Shown here: positions 1 to 6,331 of the stretch, in pieces | How positions within the stretch are numbered: the stretch's first letter is position 1 | Layout of the letters: each line of letters opens with the position of its first letter | Origin: Bacteroidetes bacterium UBA7368 | GTDB lineage: Bacteria > Bacteroidota > Rhodothermia > Rhodothermales > UBA10348 | Length of the DNA stretch: 12,441 nucleotides | Direction of reading: 5' to 3' | NCBI GenBank assembly: GCA_002469915.1 | Contig: DKOG01000002.1 | Location: 1-12,441, forward strand | Program-made: the position numbers and the translations under genes | Notes under the pieces: model-generated | What the model was told of the DNA's origin: nothing | What the model saw: the letters and a program-made list of their open reading frames with translations, nothing else | Databases searched by the model: none

Positions 1-679
1 CGATGACCGCGTCCTGAACATGCAGAGAGGGATGAGCCAAAAGGTTATCACTGTTTCTGCCTCTGGAAGATCCGCCGATTTCAGAGCTGTCGATATCCGC
101 TACGATACAAACGGCGCCCAATTTGACGTCTTATGGAAGGACGAACGGATCCCATTTACGACCCGCCTTCTGGGTAGCCACAATGTCCTCAATATCCTGA
201 TGGCCATTGCTGTGGGGCATGTCGCAGACCTTAGTTTACGTCAAATGAGCCACGCCATCGCGCGCCTTGAGCCCGTAGAACACCGACTAGAAATCAAAGA
301 ACGTGGGGGCCTCATCGTAATTGACGACGCGTTTAATTCAAACCCTGTCGGAGCGGCTGGCGCCGTAGAAGTACTCGGAAAGTTCGAAGGCAGGCGCGTT
401 ATTGTGACGCCTGGTATGATCGAATTGGGAGCAGAAGAACATGCTTTAAATCGTGCGTTTGGCCGACAAATTGCTTCAAATGTAGACGATGCTGTCTTGG
501 TGGGACCCGAAAGAACACGTCCGATTGCCGAAGGTCTGATTTCAGCTGGTTTTCCGGAAAGCCGCATTCACGTGGTCAAGTCTCTGTTTGATGCGCAGGA
601 TTGGGTTGCATCCAACCTTGCACATGGAGATGTAGTGCTTTTCGAAAATGACCTACCTGACCAATTCAACGAATCGTGA
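1..679 (+). CDS. murF: MurF-type ligase (UDP-MurNAc-tripeptide:D-Ala-D-Ala ligase), C-terminal part, 5'-truncated
   Basis: The frame is open from the first base (first full codon at 2-4), so the gene begins upstream of the window and the Met at 20 is internal. The opening residues DDRV fit the end of the conserved 'NADDPRV' segment of the Mur ligase central domain. After it come LLGSHNVLNILMAIAVG (start of the C-terminal region), PVEHRLE with its conserved Arg, and DDAFNSNP at 323-346, the MurF counterpart of 'DAYNANP'. The C-terminal Rossmann-like domain has VTPGMIELG and ends with GDVVLFENDLPD, as in many MurF proteins. MurF adds D-Ala-D-Ala to the UDP-MurNAc-tripeptide in the cytoplasm, the last soluble step of peptidoglycan precursor synthesis. 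The stop overlaps the GTG of rnhB by four bases (GTGA), indicating translational coupling. It is not followed by mraY or other division/cell-wall cluster genes, so this copy lies outside a classical dcw cluster. A MurF-like paralogue with another substrate cannot be excluded without the N-terminal half. Confidence 0.86.
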   Translation, partial: DDRVLNMQRGMSQKVITVSASGRSADFRAVDIRYDTNGAQFDVLWKDERIPFTTRLLGSHNVLNILMAIAVGHVADLSLRQMSHAIARLEPVEHRLEIKERGGLIVIDDAFNSNPVGAAGAVEVLGKFEGRRVIVTPGMIELGAEEHALNRAFGRQIASNVDDAVLVGPERTRPIAEGLISAGFPESRIHVVKSLFDAQDWVASNLAHGDVVLFENDLPDQFNES

Positions 680-1314
680 CCATCCCTCCCCAAATAGCCC
701 TGTTTCAGGATCCTGATGATAAGGACGATCTCTTTTTTGAAAGGGAATATTGGAATGCCGGTCACTTAGTAGCGGGCGTTGACGAAGCGGGTCGTGGATG
801 CCTTGCCGGCCCCGTAGTCGCTGCCGCGGTGGTCCTACCCGAAAACGTGCGTATTGAAGGAGTGACCGATAGCAAAGTACTTTCAGCACTAAAACGCCAA
901 AAGCTAGCAAAGCAAATTAAAGCTACCGCGCTGTCCTGGTCTATTGGGTCCTGCAACCCTAAGGAGATTGATCAATTGAACATTCTCTGGGCTTCCATGG
1001 AGGCTATGCGACGGGCTATTGAGGCACTGGATATGGGTCCAGGTTTTGTACTCATTGACGGTAATACATCTATTCCAGGATTATCTATTCCGTCCAAGCC
1101 TATCATCAAAGGGGATTCTAAATCGCACACCATTGCAGCTGCGTCCATTCTAGCTAAAACCCATCGCGATGACCTCATGAACAGCTATCACCAAACCTAT
1201 CCGACGTATAGCTGGAACACTAATGCAGGGTATCCCACGGCCGCACACTATGAGGCTATCCGACTACACGGAGTAACCGATCTTCATCGATCCAGTTTTA
1301 AACTATACCGATAG
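676..1314 (+). CDS. rnhB: Ribonuclease HII
   Basis: This cytoplasmic endonuclease cuts the RNA strand of RNA-DNA hybrids and single ribonucleotides embedded in DNA. The 212-residue protein has the family landmarks in order: GVDEAGRG at residues 34-41 (catalytic D36, E37), AGPVVAAAV, TDSKVLS, LIDGN at 126-130 (catalytic D128), KGDSKSHTIAAASILAK at 145-161 (D147 is the likely fourth acidic residue), and the C-terminal YPT..HYEAIRLHGVTDLHRSSF, where Gly-x-(T/S)-x-x-HR-x-SF is typical. The length is normal; about 30 residues precede the nuclease fold. The GTG start at 676 overlaps the murF stop and is preferred because it makes a coupled junction; no good Shine-Dalgarno is visible. The next gene follows after 5 bases, so the three plus-strand genes probably share one transcript. 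Confidence 0.95.
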   Translation: MTIPPQIALFQDPDDKDDLFFEREYWNAGHLVAGVDEAGRGCLAGPVVAAAVVLPENVRIEGVTDSKVLSALKRQKLAKQIKATALSWSIGSCNPKEIDQLNILWASMEAMRRAIEALDMGPGFVLIDGNTSIPGLSIPSKPIIKGDSKSHTIAAASILAKTHRDDLMNSYHQTYPTYSWNTNAGYPTAAHYEAIRLHGVTDLHRSSFKLYR

Positions 1315-1319
1315 TCTAC

Positions 1320-2351
1320 TTGGCACGTACTCCCTACATATCCATTTTGATCGTTTCGTGGAACGCGCTCGAAACCGTGAAAAAGTGTCTTCCAAGCATC
1401 GTAGCAACTCAGTACGATTCGTTTGAAATCCTCTTTGTCGACAATGCATCAGAGGACGGTAGCGCGCAATGGGTCGAGGATACCTTCCCAAGCGTCCGCA
1501 TTGTTCGACACCCCGAAAACTGGGCCTTTTGTCGTGGAAACAATGAGGCTGTTGCACATGCTAAGGGCGAAGTGCTCGTCATCCTAAACAATGATGTGGA
1601 AGTCCCTCCCGACTGGCTAACTCCGCTAGCCCATACCTTTAAGACCAACTCTTCTGTGGGAGCGGCGCAACCCAAACTACATCAGTTTGATGACCGCTCC
1701 ATGTTTGAGTACGCCGGTGCGGCAGGGGGTTTCTTAGACCGAGATGGCTATCCCTTTACGCGAGGTCGCTTGTTTGAGACCATGGAGATAGATCAGGGAC
1801 AATATGATCAGGATACCGATATTTTCTGGGCCAGTGGGACCTGTTTAGCCATTAGAAAAGACGTGTTTGAATCGCTAGGTGGATTCGAAGAGTCCTTCTT
1901 CATGCACATGGAAGAGATCGACTTATGCTGGCGTCTTCGGTCTCGAGGATGGCGCATTGTACTTGTCCCAGGCAGCGTAATCTACCACCTCGGCGGTGCC
2001 TCTTTGGCAAAGGGAAACCAGCGAAAAACGTATCTTAACTTCCGAAACAACCTGTTGATGCTCTATCGGAATCTCCCTCCCGCCGAGTGGAATAGCGTTT
2101 TTTTGCGCCGAGTTTTGTTGGACGGTATTGCCATGCTGCGCGCGCTCATTTTACTTCGACCGAGTGAATCATGGGCTATACTTCGGGCCTACGCAGATGC
2201 ACACAAAATGAAGTCAGCTCACAAGGATGTCCGTCCTCTTCCCGGAAAATCGGCGGCTCTTCCCTATCGACGGTCTATTGTCGTGGACCATTTTATCCGG
2301 GGTGTTAAAAAGTTTAGTGACCTCTCAAAGGATGCATTCCACGACTTGTAG
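1320..2351 (+). CDS. Family 2 glycosyltransferase (WcaA/rhamnosyltransferase-like)
   Basis: A GT-A fold inverting transferase that probably adds a sugar to a lipid-linked or surface glycan at the inner face of the membrane; donor and acceptor cannot be read from the sequence. The catalytic domain starts at once with ISILIVSWN (residues 7-15), then FVDNASEDGS (39-48, nucleotide binding), ENWAFCRGNN (66-75) and ILNNDVEVPP (88-97), where NND takes the place of the metal-binding DxD. The acceptor half has SGTCLAIRKDVFESLGGF (172-189) and EEIDLCWRLRSRGW (198-211) with the conserved ED-type catalytic segment. About 100 residues of helical, basic C-terminal tail follow. The TTG start at 1320 is the only start codon between the in-frame stop at 1299-1301 and the first beta strand, so it is well supported despite lacking a Shine-Dalgarno. 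The gene ends 22 bases from the convergent EamA gene with no obvious terminator between them. Confidence 0.9.
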   Translation: MARTPYISILIVSWNALETVKKCLPSIVATQYDSFEILFVDNASEDGSAQWVEDTFPSVRIVRHPENWAFCRGNNEAVAHAKGEVLVILNNDVEVPPDWLTPLAHTFKTNSSVGAAQPKLHQFDDRSMFEYAGAAGGFLDRDGYPFTRGRLFETMEIDQGQYDQDTDIFWASGTCLAIRKDVFESLGGFEESFFMHMEEIDLCWRLRSRGWRIVLVPGSVIYHLGGASLAKGNQRKTYLNFRNNLLMLYRNLPPAEWNSVFLRRVLLDGIAMLRALILLRPSESWAILRAYADAHKMKSAHKDVRPLPGKSAALPYRRSIVVDHFIRGVKKFSDLSKDAFHDL

Positions 2352-2373
2352 GTCGCCTCTCCAAAAGTCCCAG

Positions 2374-3285
2374 TCATTTCCTTGGAAAAAGAGCTAGCGA
2401 GACCGATAGCAAGATAACGGCCATCGCTCCAATTCCGAGTAGCGTAGGTACTTCCGAGAAGAACACGAACGCCAACAAGGAAGCCCCAATCGGCTCGAAT
2501 AAACTCGCTAGGCCGATGGTAGCAGCTGGGAAATAGCGTACCACGAAATTAAGAGCTCCATGACCCATTAATTGGGGAACGACGGCCATGGCCATACAAA
2601 GCGCGTAAACTTCCCAATCAAAACCCAATAAGGGGACATCGCGCATCCAGGCAACCACAAACGTAGTCATAGCCGTGACGACATAAAGCGGAGCCACATA
2701 AGCCAACCAGGATCGACTTTGACGTATTACCCTTCCAATTAGGAGGTAGACGGTAACTAGCAACGCTGCTGATAATGCAAACGTGTTACCCAGTAAGGGG
2801 TTGGAGCCAGCATGCTCGTGCGCATTCATGTCCGAGTACCCCAGTAAAATGGTCCCAAGCGTTGCAATGATGATGGCCCACACTTCCGCTCGGGTAGGCC
2901 TTTCATTTAGAAATAGAAGACCCGCTAGCGCCAGGAAAATGGGACTTAGGGATACTAAGACGGAAGCGCTTGCCACCGAGGTGAAATACAGCGAACTAAT
3001 CCACGTCACAAAGTGCAGCCCTAAAAAAATGCCTGCAATGGTGATGAGGATTCCTTCTCGCATCGTGAAAGATGCGATCTCTTTTCGGGACTTAAAGACG
3101 GCAAAAGGTGCCAGCATGGCGGCCGCAAACAGCGTTCGCCACACTGCAAGGGTTTCTCCAGGCGCCTCTGAGGCCCACCGAATAAGAATGGCGCTAACAG
3201 AAATACTGAGCAGTCCAGCGACAAGGACTACATAAACATATCCCGGACGATGCTCCCTCTCTTGCGGCCGTTTGCGCGAAGACAT
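2374..3285 (-). CDS. EamA/DMT-family transporter (drug/metabolite exporter-like)
   Basis: A 303-residue inner-membrane protein with about ten hydrophobic segments in two repeats of five, the standard EamA layout. Helix 1 (about 15-36) ends in ILIRWASEAPGETLAVWR, matching the family pattern of an Arg-Trp/Ala turn followed by a conserved W-R. The first repeat closes near residue 150 after SPIFLALAGLLFLNERPT (114-131), with the typical 'E-x-P' after helix 4. The second repeat runs from about 165 to 300 and carries the equivalent SLFEPIGASLLAFVFFSEVPT (261-281). Members export amino acids, nucleosides or small metabolites by exchange; the substrate here is unknown. Its ATG shares one base with the TAA of the upstream DUF4293 gene (TAATG on the minus strand), so it is translationally coupled and last in the icd-DUF4293-EamA unit. 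It converges on the glycosyltransferase gene. Confidence 0.92.
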   Translation of the reverse strand: MSSRKRPQEREHRPGYVYVVLVAGLLSISVSAILIRWASEAPGETLAVWRTLFAAAMLAPFAVFKSRKEIASFTMREGILITIAGIFLGLHFVTWISSLYFTSVASASVLVSLSPIFLALAGLLFLNERPTRAEVWAIIIATLGTILLGYSDMNAHEHAGSNPLLGNTFALSAALLVTVYLLIGRVIRQSRSWLAYVAPLYVVTAMTTFVVAWMRDVPLLGFDWEVYALCMAMAVVPQLMGHGALNFVVRYFPAATIGLASLFEPIGASLLAFVFFSEVPTLLGIGAMAVILLSVSLALFPRK

Positions 3286-3710
3286 TATCGCAACCGATCC
3301 ATGGACCGGATGAGTGAAATATCTTTATCAATTCCACGGCGAGCCATCAAGAACATGAGATACGCCATAATAGGACTTACAAGAGCGGCCCAATGCGAAA
3401 AGGCCGCATCAGACATTGATATGCCCGGTAAAGTACCTGCCGTGTAGTTAGCAACGATTAGTATGATTAATCCAACCAGGGTCAAAATCTGCAAAATCAC
3501 TACCAAACTCCGTTGCCGCTTTCTATCCTTGTACAGGAAGATCGTACCTAAGGCACCGATTCCGGCAAGGGTAAAGAGCGCTAGAACCGTGGGCGACAAC
3601 CAAGCATAAGCATCCGTCGAAGCCCACGGATATACAGAGCTGTACAGATATTGAAATCCCAACAGAGCTGCTGCTAAGGCCAAATAAACAGACTGAATAC
3701 GCTGAATCAT
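3285..3710 (-). CDS. DUF4293 family membrane protein
   Basis: A 141-residue protein beginning MIQRIQSVYLALAAALL, the hallmark start of DUF4293, a family of unknown function found in Bacteroidota and relatives; this is one of the best taxonomic clues in the window. Four hydrophobic segments lie at about 5-25, 38-60, 68-88 and 105-124. A basic cytoplasmic loop KDRKRQR sits between segments 2 and 3, and a charged C-terminal tail ends in MDRLR. It starts 7 bases after the isocitrate dehydrogenase stop and shares one base with the start of the EamA gene, so all three are likely cotranscribed. No catalytic motif is visible and I do not assign a function. Confidence 0.85.
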   Translation of the reverse strand: MIQRIQSVYLALAAALLGFQYLYSSVYPWASTDAYAWLSPTVLALFTLAGIGALGTIFLYKDRKRQRSLVVILQILTLVGLIILIVANYTAGTLPGISMSDAAFSHWAALVSPIMAYLMFLMARRGIDKDISLIRSMDRLR

Positions 3711-3717
3711 GTTACTT

Positions 3718-4737
3718 CTAATTTAGGAGGGCCTTTACACGAGTGGCAAGTTGCGTCGCGAACTCGTCCGTACTTGTCGTTCCACCCTGATCACCGGTCA
3801 AGTAGATTCCTTCGGTGTAAATATCGACTAGTGCGTCATGTAATGCATCAGCCGCTTTGGATTCTCCAAGGTGACGCAACATCATCTCTGCAGAACGAAT
3901 AAGCGCAGTAGGGTTGGCTTTGTTCTGGCCCGCAATATCTGGTGCGCTTCCATGGACGGCTTCGAATACTGCATAATCATCGCCAATATTAGCGCCAGCT
4001 ACAACACCCAAACCACCCACCAAGCCCGCTGCCAGGTCACTTAGAATATCTCCAAAGAGATTGGTGGTGACAATGCAATTGTAATCCTGCGGCCGAACCA
4101 CCAACTGCATACACATGTTGTCGATAATCCGATCATTAAACTGAAGCTCGGGATATTGAACCGCACGATCTTGGGCAAGTCGAAGAAACATGCCCGAGGT
4201 CAGCTTTAAAATATTCGCTTTATGAACGACGGTAACCTTGTCATATCCGTGAGTTCGGGAGTACTCAAAGCAGAAATTAATAATACGCTGAGATCCTGCT
4301 TTCGAGATTCGGGCAATCGAATCCGCAATATCATGGCGCTCATCGTAAGACTCCAGACCGGAATAAAGGCCTTCTGTGTTTTCACGGAAGATCATAAGAT
4401 CTACGTCCTTGAAAGCGGACTTAATTCCAGGGAGCGTCTTGCAAGGACGGACATTCGCGTACAGATCTAGCTTTTGACGAAGTGTCACGTTAACAGACTT
4501 AAAGCCCTTACCAACAGGGGTCGTAACCGGACCTTTCAATGCGATGCGTGTCGACCGAATGGAATCAATGACATGCTCAGGAAGAGGGACGCCATATTTT
4601 TCAACAGCGGCCGCTCCCAAATTTTCGTGCCTCACCCAATCAAATTCAAGACCGGTTGCCTCAAGAACGCGAACGGTGGCTTTAGTGACTTCAGGACCAA
4701 TGCCGTCACCGGGAAGAAGTGTGATACGATAGGACAT
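3718..4737 (-). CDS. icd: NAD-dependent isocitrate dehydrogenase (beta-decarboxylating dehydrogenase family)
   Basis: Oxidatively decarboxylates isocitrate to 2-oxoglutarate in the TCA cycle; soluble. The 339-residue chain starts MSYRITLLPGDGIGPE, which is where the family fold begins, so I chose 4737. The frame remains open to an ATG at 4797, but that adds 20 residues without family similarity and would begin beside the terminator stem. Isocitrate recognition is supported by SVN (S81, N83) before LRQKLDLYANVRP (R87, R97), matching the S-x-N of isocitrate dehydrogenases; isopropylmalate dehydrogenases lack it. IFRENTEGLYSGLE (116-129) supplies R118 and Y125, VHKAN supplies K173, and NLFGDILSD supplies D230 and D234 for metal binding. 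At the cofactor site HGSAPDIAGQNKANP has Asp-Ile (267-268) where the E. coli NADP enzyme has Lys-Tyr, which predicts NAD. It resembles mitochondrial-type IDH3 more than E. coli Icd. First gene of the icd-DUF4293-EamA unit; no convincing promoter is visible in 4738-4799. The residual alternative is a homoisocitrate- or tartrate-type relative. Confidence 0.87.
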   Translation of the reverse strand: MSYRITLLPGDGIGPEVTKATVRVLEATGLEFDWVRHENLGAAAVEKYGVPLPEHVIDSIRSTRIALKGPVTTPVGKGFKSVNVTLRQKLDLYANVRPCKTLPGIKSAFKDVDLMIFRENTEGLYSGLESYDERHDIADSIARISKAGSQRIINFCFEYSRTHGYDKVTVVHKANILKLTSGMFLRLAQDRAVQYPELQFNDRIIDNMCMQLVVRPQDYNCIVTTNLFGDILSDLAAGLVGGLGVVAGANIGDDYAVFEAVHGSAPDIAGQNKANPTALIRSAEMMLRHLGESKAADALHDALVDIYTEGIYLTGDQGGTTSTDEFATQLATRVKALLN

Positions 4738-4799
4738 GTAAAACGGAATATTGAGTGTTGAACCGAGGCTAATCTTAAAGGTAAGGGGCCAAAACACGA

Positions 4800-4827
4800 A
4801 AAGGGCGCCGCATAAGCGGCGCCCTTT
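4800..4827 (-). terminator. Intrinsic terminator of the exb operon
   Basis: A perfect 12-base-pair stem (4800-4811 with 4816-4827), GC-rich in the middle, closes on a 4-base loop (ATAA on the plus strand). In the minus-strand transcript the stem ends in CCCUUU and continues UCGUGUUUUGG, a moderate U-rich tail. On the plus strand the stem also ends in CCCUUU but no further U run follows, so minus-strand termination is favoured. It lies 98 bases past the second exbD stop and 62 bases before the isocitrate dehydrogenase start, so it would end the exb transcript and insulate icd. Confidence 0.85.
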
Positions 4828-4875
4828 CGATTTCGACTAACTTTCGCGATCACATTTCATATAAGAAATGGATCA

Positions 4876-4916
4876 GCTCTGATAAACGGTCTGTCGCAGA
4901 CCGAAATCAGACGAGC
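4876..4916 (-). other. Two-tier imperfect hairpin just downstream of the second exbD
   Basis: An inner perfect 7-base-pair stem (4887-4893 with 4897-4903, loop TCG) sits inside an outer stem: TCTGAT at 4878-4883 pairs with ATCAGA at 4906-4911, and GCTC at 4876-4879 could pair with GAGC at 4913-4916 instead of the outermost bases. Small internal loops (AAA and AA) separate the tiers. It begins 9 bases after the exbD stop and precedes the terminator at 4800-4827 in the transcript. There is no U tract, so it is more likely a 3' stabilising structure than a second terminator. Function is inferred only. Confidence 0.45.
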
Positions 4917-4925
4917 AAAACGACA

Positions 4926-5378
4926 TCAGGAGGGAATTTCTCTTTTGGAAGAGTAATTAATCCTGAGCGTGCCTGCTTCTCGCAATTCCTGCTGAACATC
5001 CAAAACCATCCCCATTTCAGAGGTTGTATCCACTTTCAGGGATACAATCAGTTTCGGCTGCTCAACGAGCTTGCGGTACATGATCGTTCGTACGTTACCA
5101 ACGTCCTCTACAAGGGCGTCGTCGATTTGAACACCTGTCTCTCCAATCCGATTGCCATCCAGTTTTCTGGGGCCAATGTAGATGTAAGAGACGAGTCGTT
5201 TCTGGTCGATTTTAGTAAGCGCTTCAGCGGAAGGCAACTGCGTCCGAACTTGGACTGTTGTCTCACGAAGCACTGTACTGACCATGAAGAAGATCAACAA
5301 CATGAAGATAATGTCCGGCAGCGAAGCTGTCGGGATATCTTCCTTCGTTTTCATTTTCTTCTGAAAGTGACCTGCCAT
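4926..5378 (-). CDS. exbD: ExbD/TolR-family biopolymer transport protein (second copy)
   Basis: A 150-residue inner-membrane protein: short basic cytoplasmic N-terminus (1-14), the signature IPTASLPDIIFMLLIFFMV (15-33) whose D22 corresponds to the proton-pathway Asp of ExbD/TolR, and a periplasmic domain to the end. With an ExbB motor it uses the proton motive force to energise TonB- or Tol-type outer-membrane processes. The periplasmic part keeps the family pattern near its C-terminus (LIVSLKVDTTSEMGMVLDVQQELREAGTLRINYSSKR), close to the usual 'D..T.Y..V..V.D.L..AG...I'. It starts 34 bases after the first exbD stop and is last in the operon. MKTKED at residue 9 is a possible later start, but the first Met gives the normal basic N-terminus. 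It differs in length and periplasmic sequence from the preceding copy, so the pair is not a recent tandem duplication. Confidence 0.92.
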   Translation of the reverse strand: MAGHFQKKMKTKEDIPTASLPDIIFMLLIFFMVSTVLRETTVQVRTQLPSAEALTKIDQKRLVSYIYIGPRKLDGNRIGETGVQIDDALVEDVGNVRTIMYRKLVEQPKLIVSLKVDTTSEMGMVLDVQQELREAGTLRINYSSKREIPS

Positions 5379-5412
5379 GGGTGATCTCAGTTTACAGATT
5401 CATAAAAGTTGA

Positions 5413-5970
5413 TCAAGCGGCATCAGGCTCTGCAATCGAAATTGCTGCCTTGATGCGATCCTTGATTTCGTTTTCGCTATCATTGGCGTCAATGACCGCG
5501 AGGTACGCCTTATAGTCAGGGTAACCAAGTTTGCGAGCTTCGTTATCCCACATTTCGTAATAAGCCATCCAGACTTCATCTAGTACCGATACGTAAGCAT
5601 CGTACGGAGTCTCTCTAGCTGTTTTAATCGAAACGAGGGCTTTCGTTGCCGCCTCAGCGTAACGGGGATCTGCTCCCTCATTCATTACGTGAGTAACTAC
5701 TTCCTGACGAATCAACTGAACAGCAGAAGGTTGGTCTTCAACAAGAACCATTCCCTGCTCATTCACCAGAATCTTGAGCACATTGCGCTCTTTGATCGGC
5801 GGGGGTTCAACATCGTCTTCAAGTTTCGGTGGTAAAACCATACCGATACCTGTGTCGACGTCAATCGTCGTTGTAACGAGAAAGAAGATCAACAACAGGA
5901 ACGCGATATCCGCCATCGATGATGTCGGAATCTCTGCTTCTCTGCGTCCTTTCTTTTTCAATAGAGCCAT
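5413..5970 (-). CDS. exbD: ExbD/TolR-family biopolymer transport protein (first copy, long form)
   Basis: A 185-residue protein with the same plan as its neighbour: basic N-terminus MALLKKKGRRE, then EIPTSSMADIAFLLLIFFLV (13-32) with the membrane Asp D21, then a periplasmic domain. A proline/acid-rich linker (about 47-60) follows the membrane helix. VSIKTARETPYDAYVSVLDEV (113-133) is the conserved 'TPY..V..VLD' core, but it is followed by about 50 extra residues containing WMAYYEMWDNEARKLGYPDYKAYL and an acidic C-terminal tail. The extended form is characteristic of ExbD proteins in Bacteroidota-like lineages. AAAGAGGAATTAAG before the ATG supplies a good Shine-Dalgarno seven bases away, supporting this start. 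It lies 27 bases after the small membrane gene and 34 bases before the second exbD. Confidence 0.92.
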   Translation of the reverse strand: MALLKKKGRREAEIPTSSMADIAFLLLIFFLVTTTIDVDTGIGMVLPPKLEDDVEPPPIKERNVLKILVNEQGMVLVEDQPSAVQLIRQEVVTHVMNEGADPRYAEAATKALVSIKTARETPYDAYVSVLDEVWMAYYEMWDNEARKLGYPDYKAYLAVIDANDSENEIKDRIKAAISIAEPDAA

Positions 5971-5997
5971 CTTAATTCCTCTTTGCTAAAGTCCGAT

Positions 5998-6273
5998 CTA
6001 AAATCCAATCAGTCCTTTTAGACCTGATAACAGCAGTACTGCTGATGTCAATGCCAAAGAAATCAGGAAGGCCAGTATAGCCGCGTAAGCCCAGTCTCCC
6101 AGCACGAGTCCAAGTACTGCAAGCAGCGCCATAGGAATCATGGTGAGAACAATGGTGAGCGGGTTCACTTTCCCCTGAATGAGCGAGCGAATGCCAAAAA
6201 TGCCAATCGCAAGAAGACTCATTCCGGATACAATGATCACGGCCCAGACGGCGTAGGGTACAATTCCAGCCAT
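5998..6273 (-). CDS. Small three-helix membrane protein between exbB and exbD, function unknown
   Basis: A 91-residue, very hydrophobic protein. Segments at about 6-30, 38-58 and 62-85 should cross the membrane; the only charged stretch is the short loop IRSLIQGKVNP (28-38), and a single Asp (D60) lies at the start of the third segment. I see no known motif and no ExbB or ExbD signature. It starts 58 bases after exbB, behind a hairpin at 6292-6320, and ends 27 bases before the first exbD, so it must be cotranscribed with them. The position and topology suggest an accessory subunit, assembly factor or regulator of the ExbB-ExbD motor; that is inference from context only. The lack of strong Shine-Dalgarno leaves the start slightly open, but no other Met allows an intact first helix. 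Confidence 0.82.
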   Translation of the reverse strand: MAGIVPYAVWAVIIVSGMSLLAIGIFGIRSLIQGKVNPLTIVLTMIPMALLAVLGLVLGDWAYAAILAFLISLALTSAVLLLSGLKGLIGF

Positions 6274-6291
6274 TTCAATTCAGGTTTCTGT

Positions 6292-6320
6292 GTCAATACC
6301 GGGAAAACCCAGGTATCAAC
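6292..6320 (-). other. Intercistronic RNA hairpin between exbB and the small membrane gene
   Basis: In the minus-strand transcript GUUGAUACC (6312-6320) pairs with GGUAUUGAC (6292-6300) over nine positions, two of them G-U wobbles; then one bulged U, a GGG/CCC stem and a UUUU loop. The wobbles pair only in the RNA of the transcribed strand (they would be A-C mismatches in the opposite RNA), which argues that the structure is maintained as RNA. It begins 11 bases after the exbB stop (6332-6334). No U tract follows, so a role as an RNA stability or partial processing element is more likely than termination. This is inferred from sequence alone. Confidence 0.55.
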
Positions 6321-6331
6321 GGGTCTCAGAT

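Noticed and set aside
2783..3235. 150-codon open frame on the plus strand inside the EamA gene
   Set aside because: It is antisense to a well-supported ten-helix transporter and its translation shows no recognisable domain, so it is a shadow frame.
4738..4797. 20-codon N-terminal extension of isocitrate dehydrogenase to an ATG at 4797
   Set aside because: The family fold begins at MSYRITLLPGDG (4737); the extension has no family similarity and would start almost on the terminator stem.
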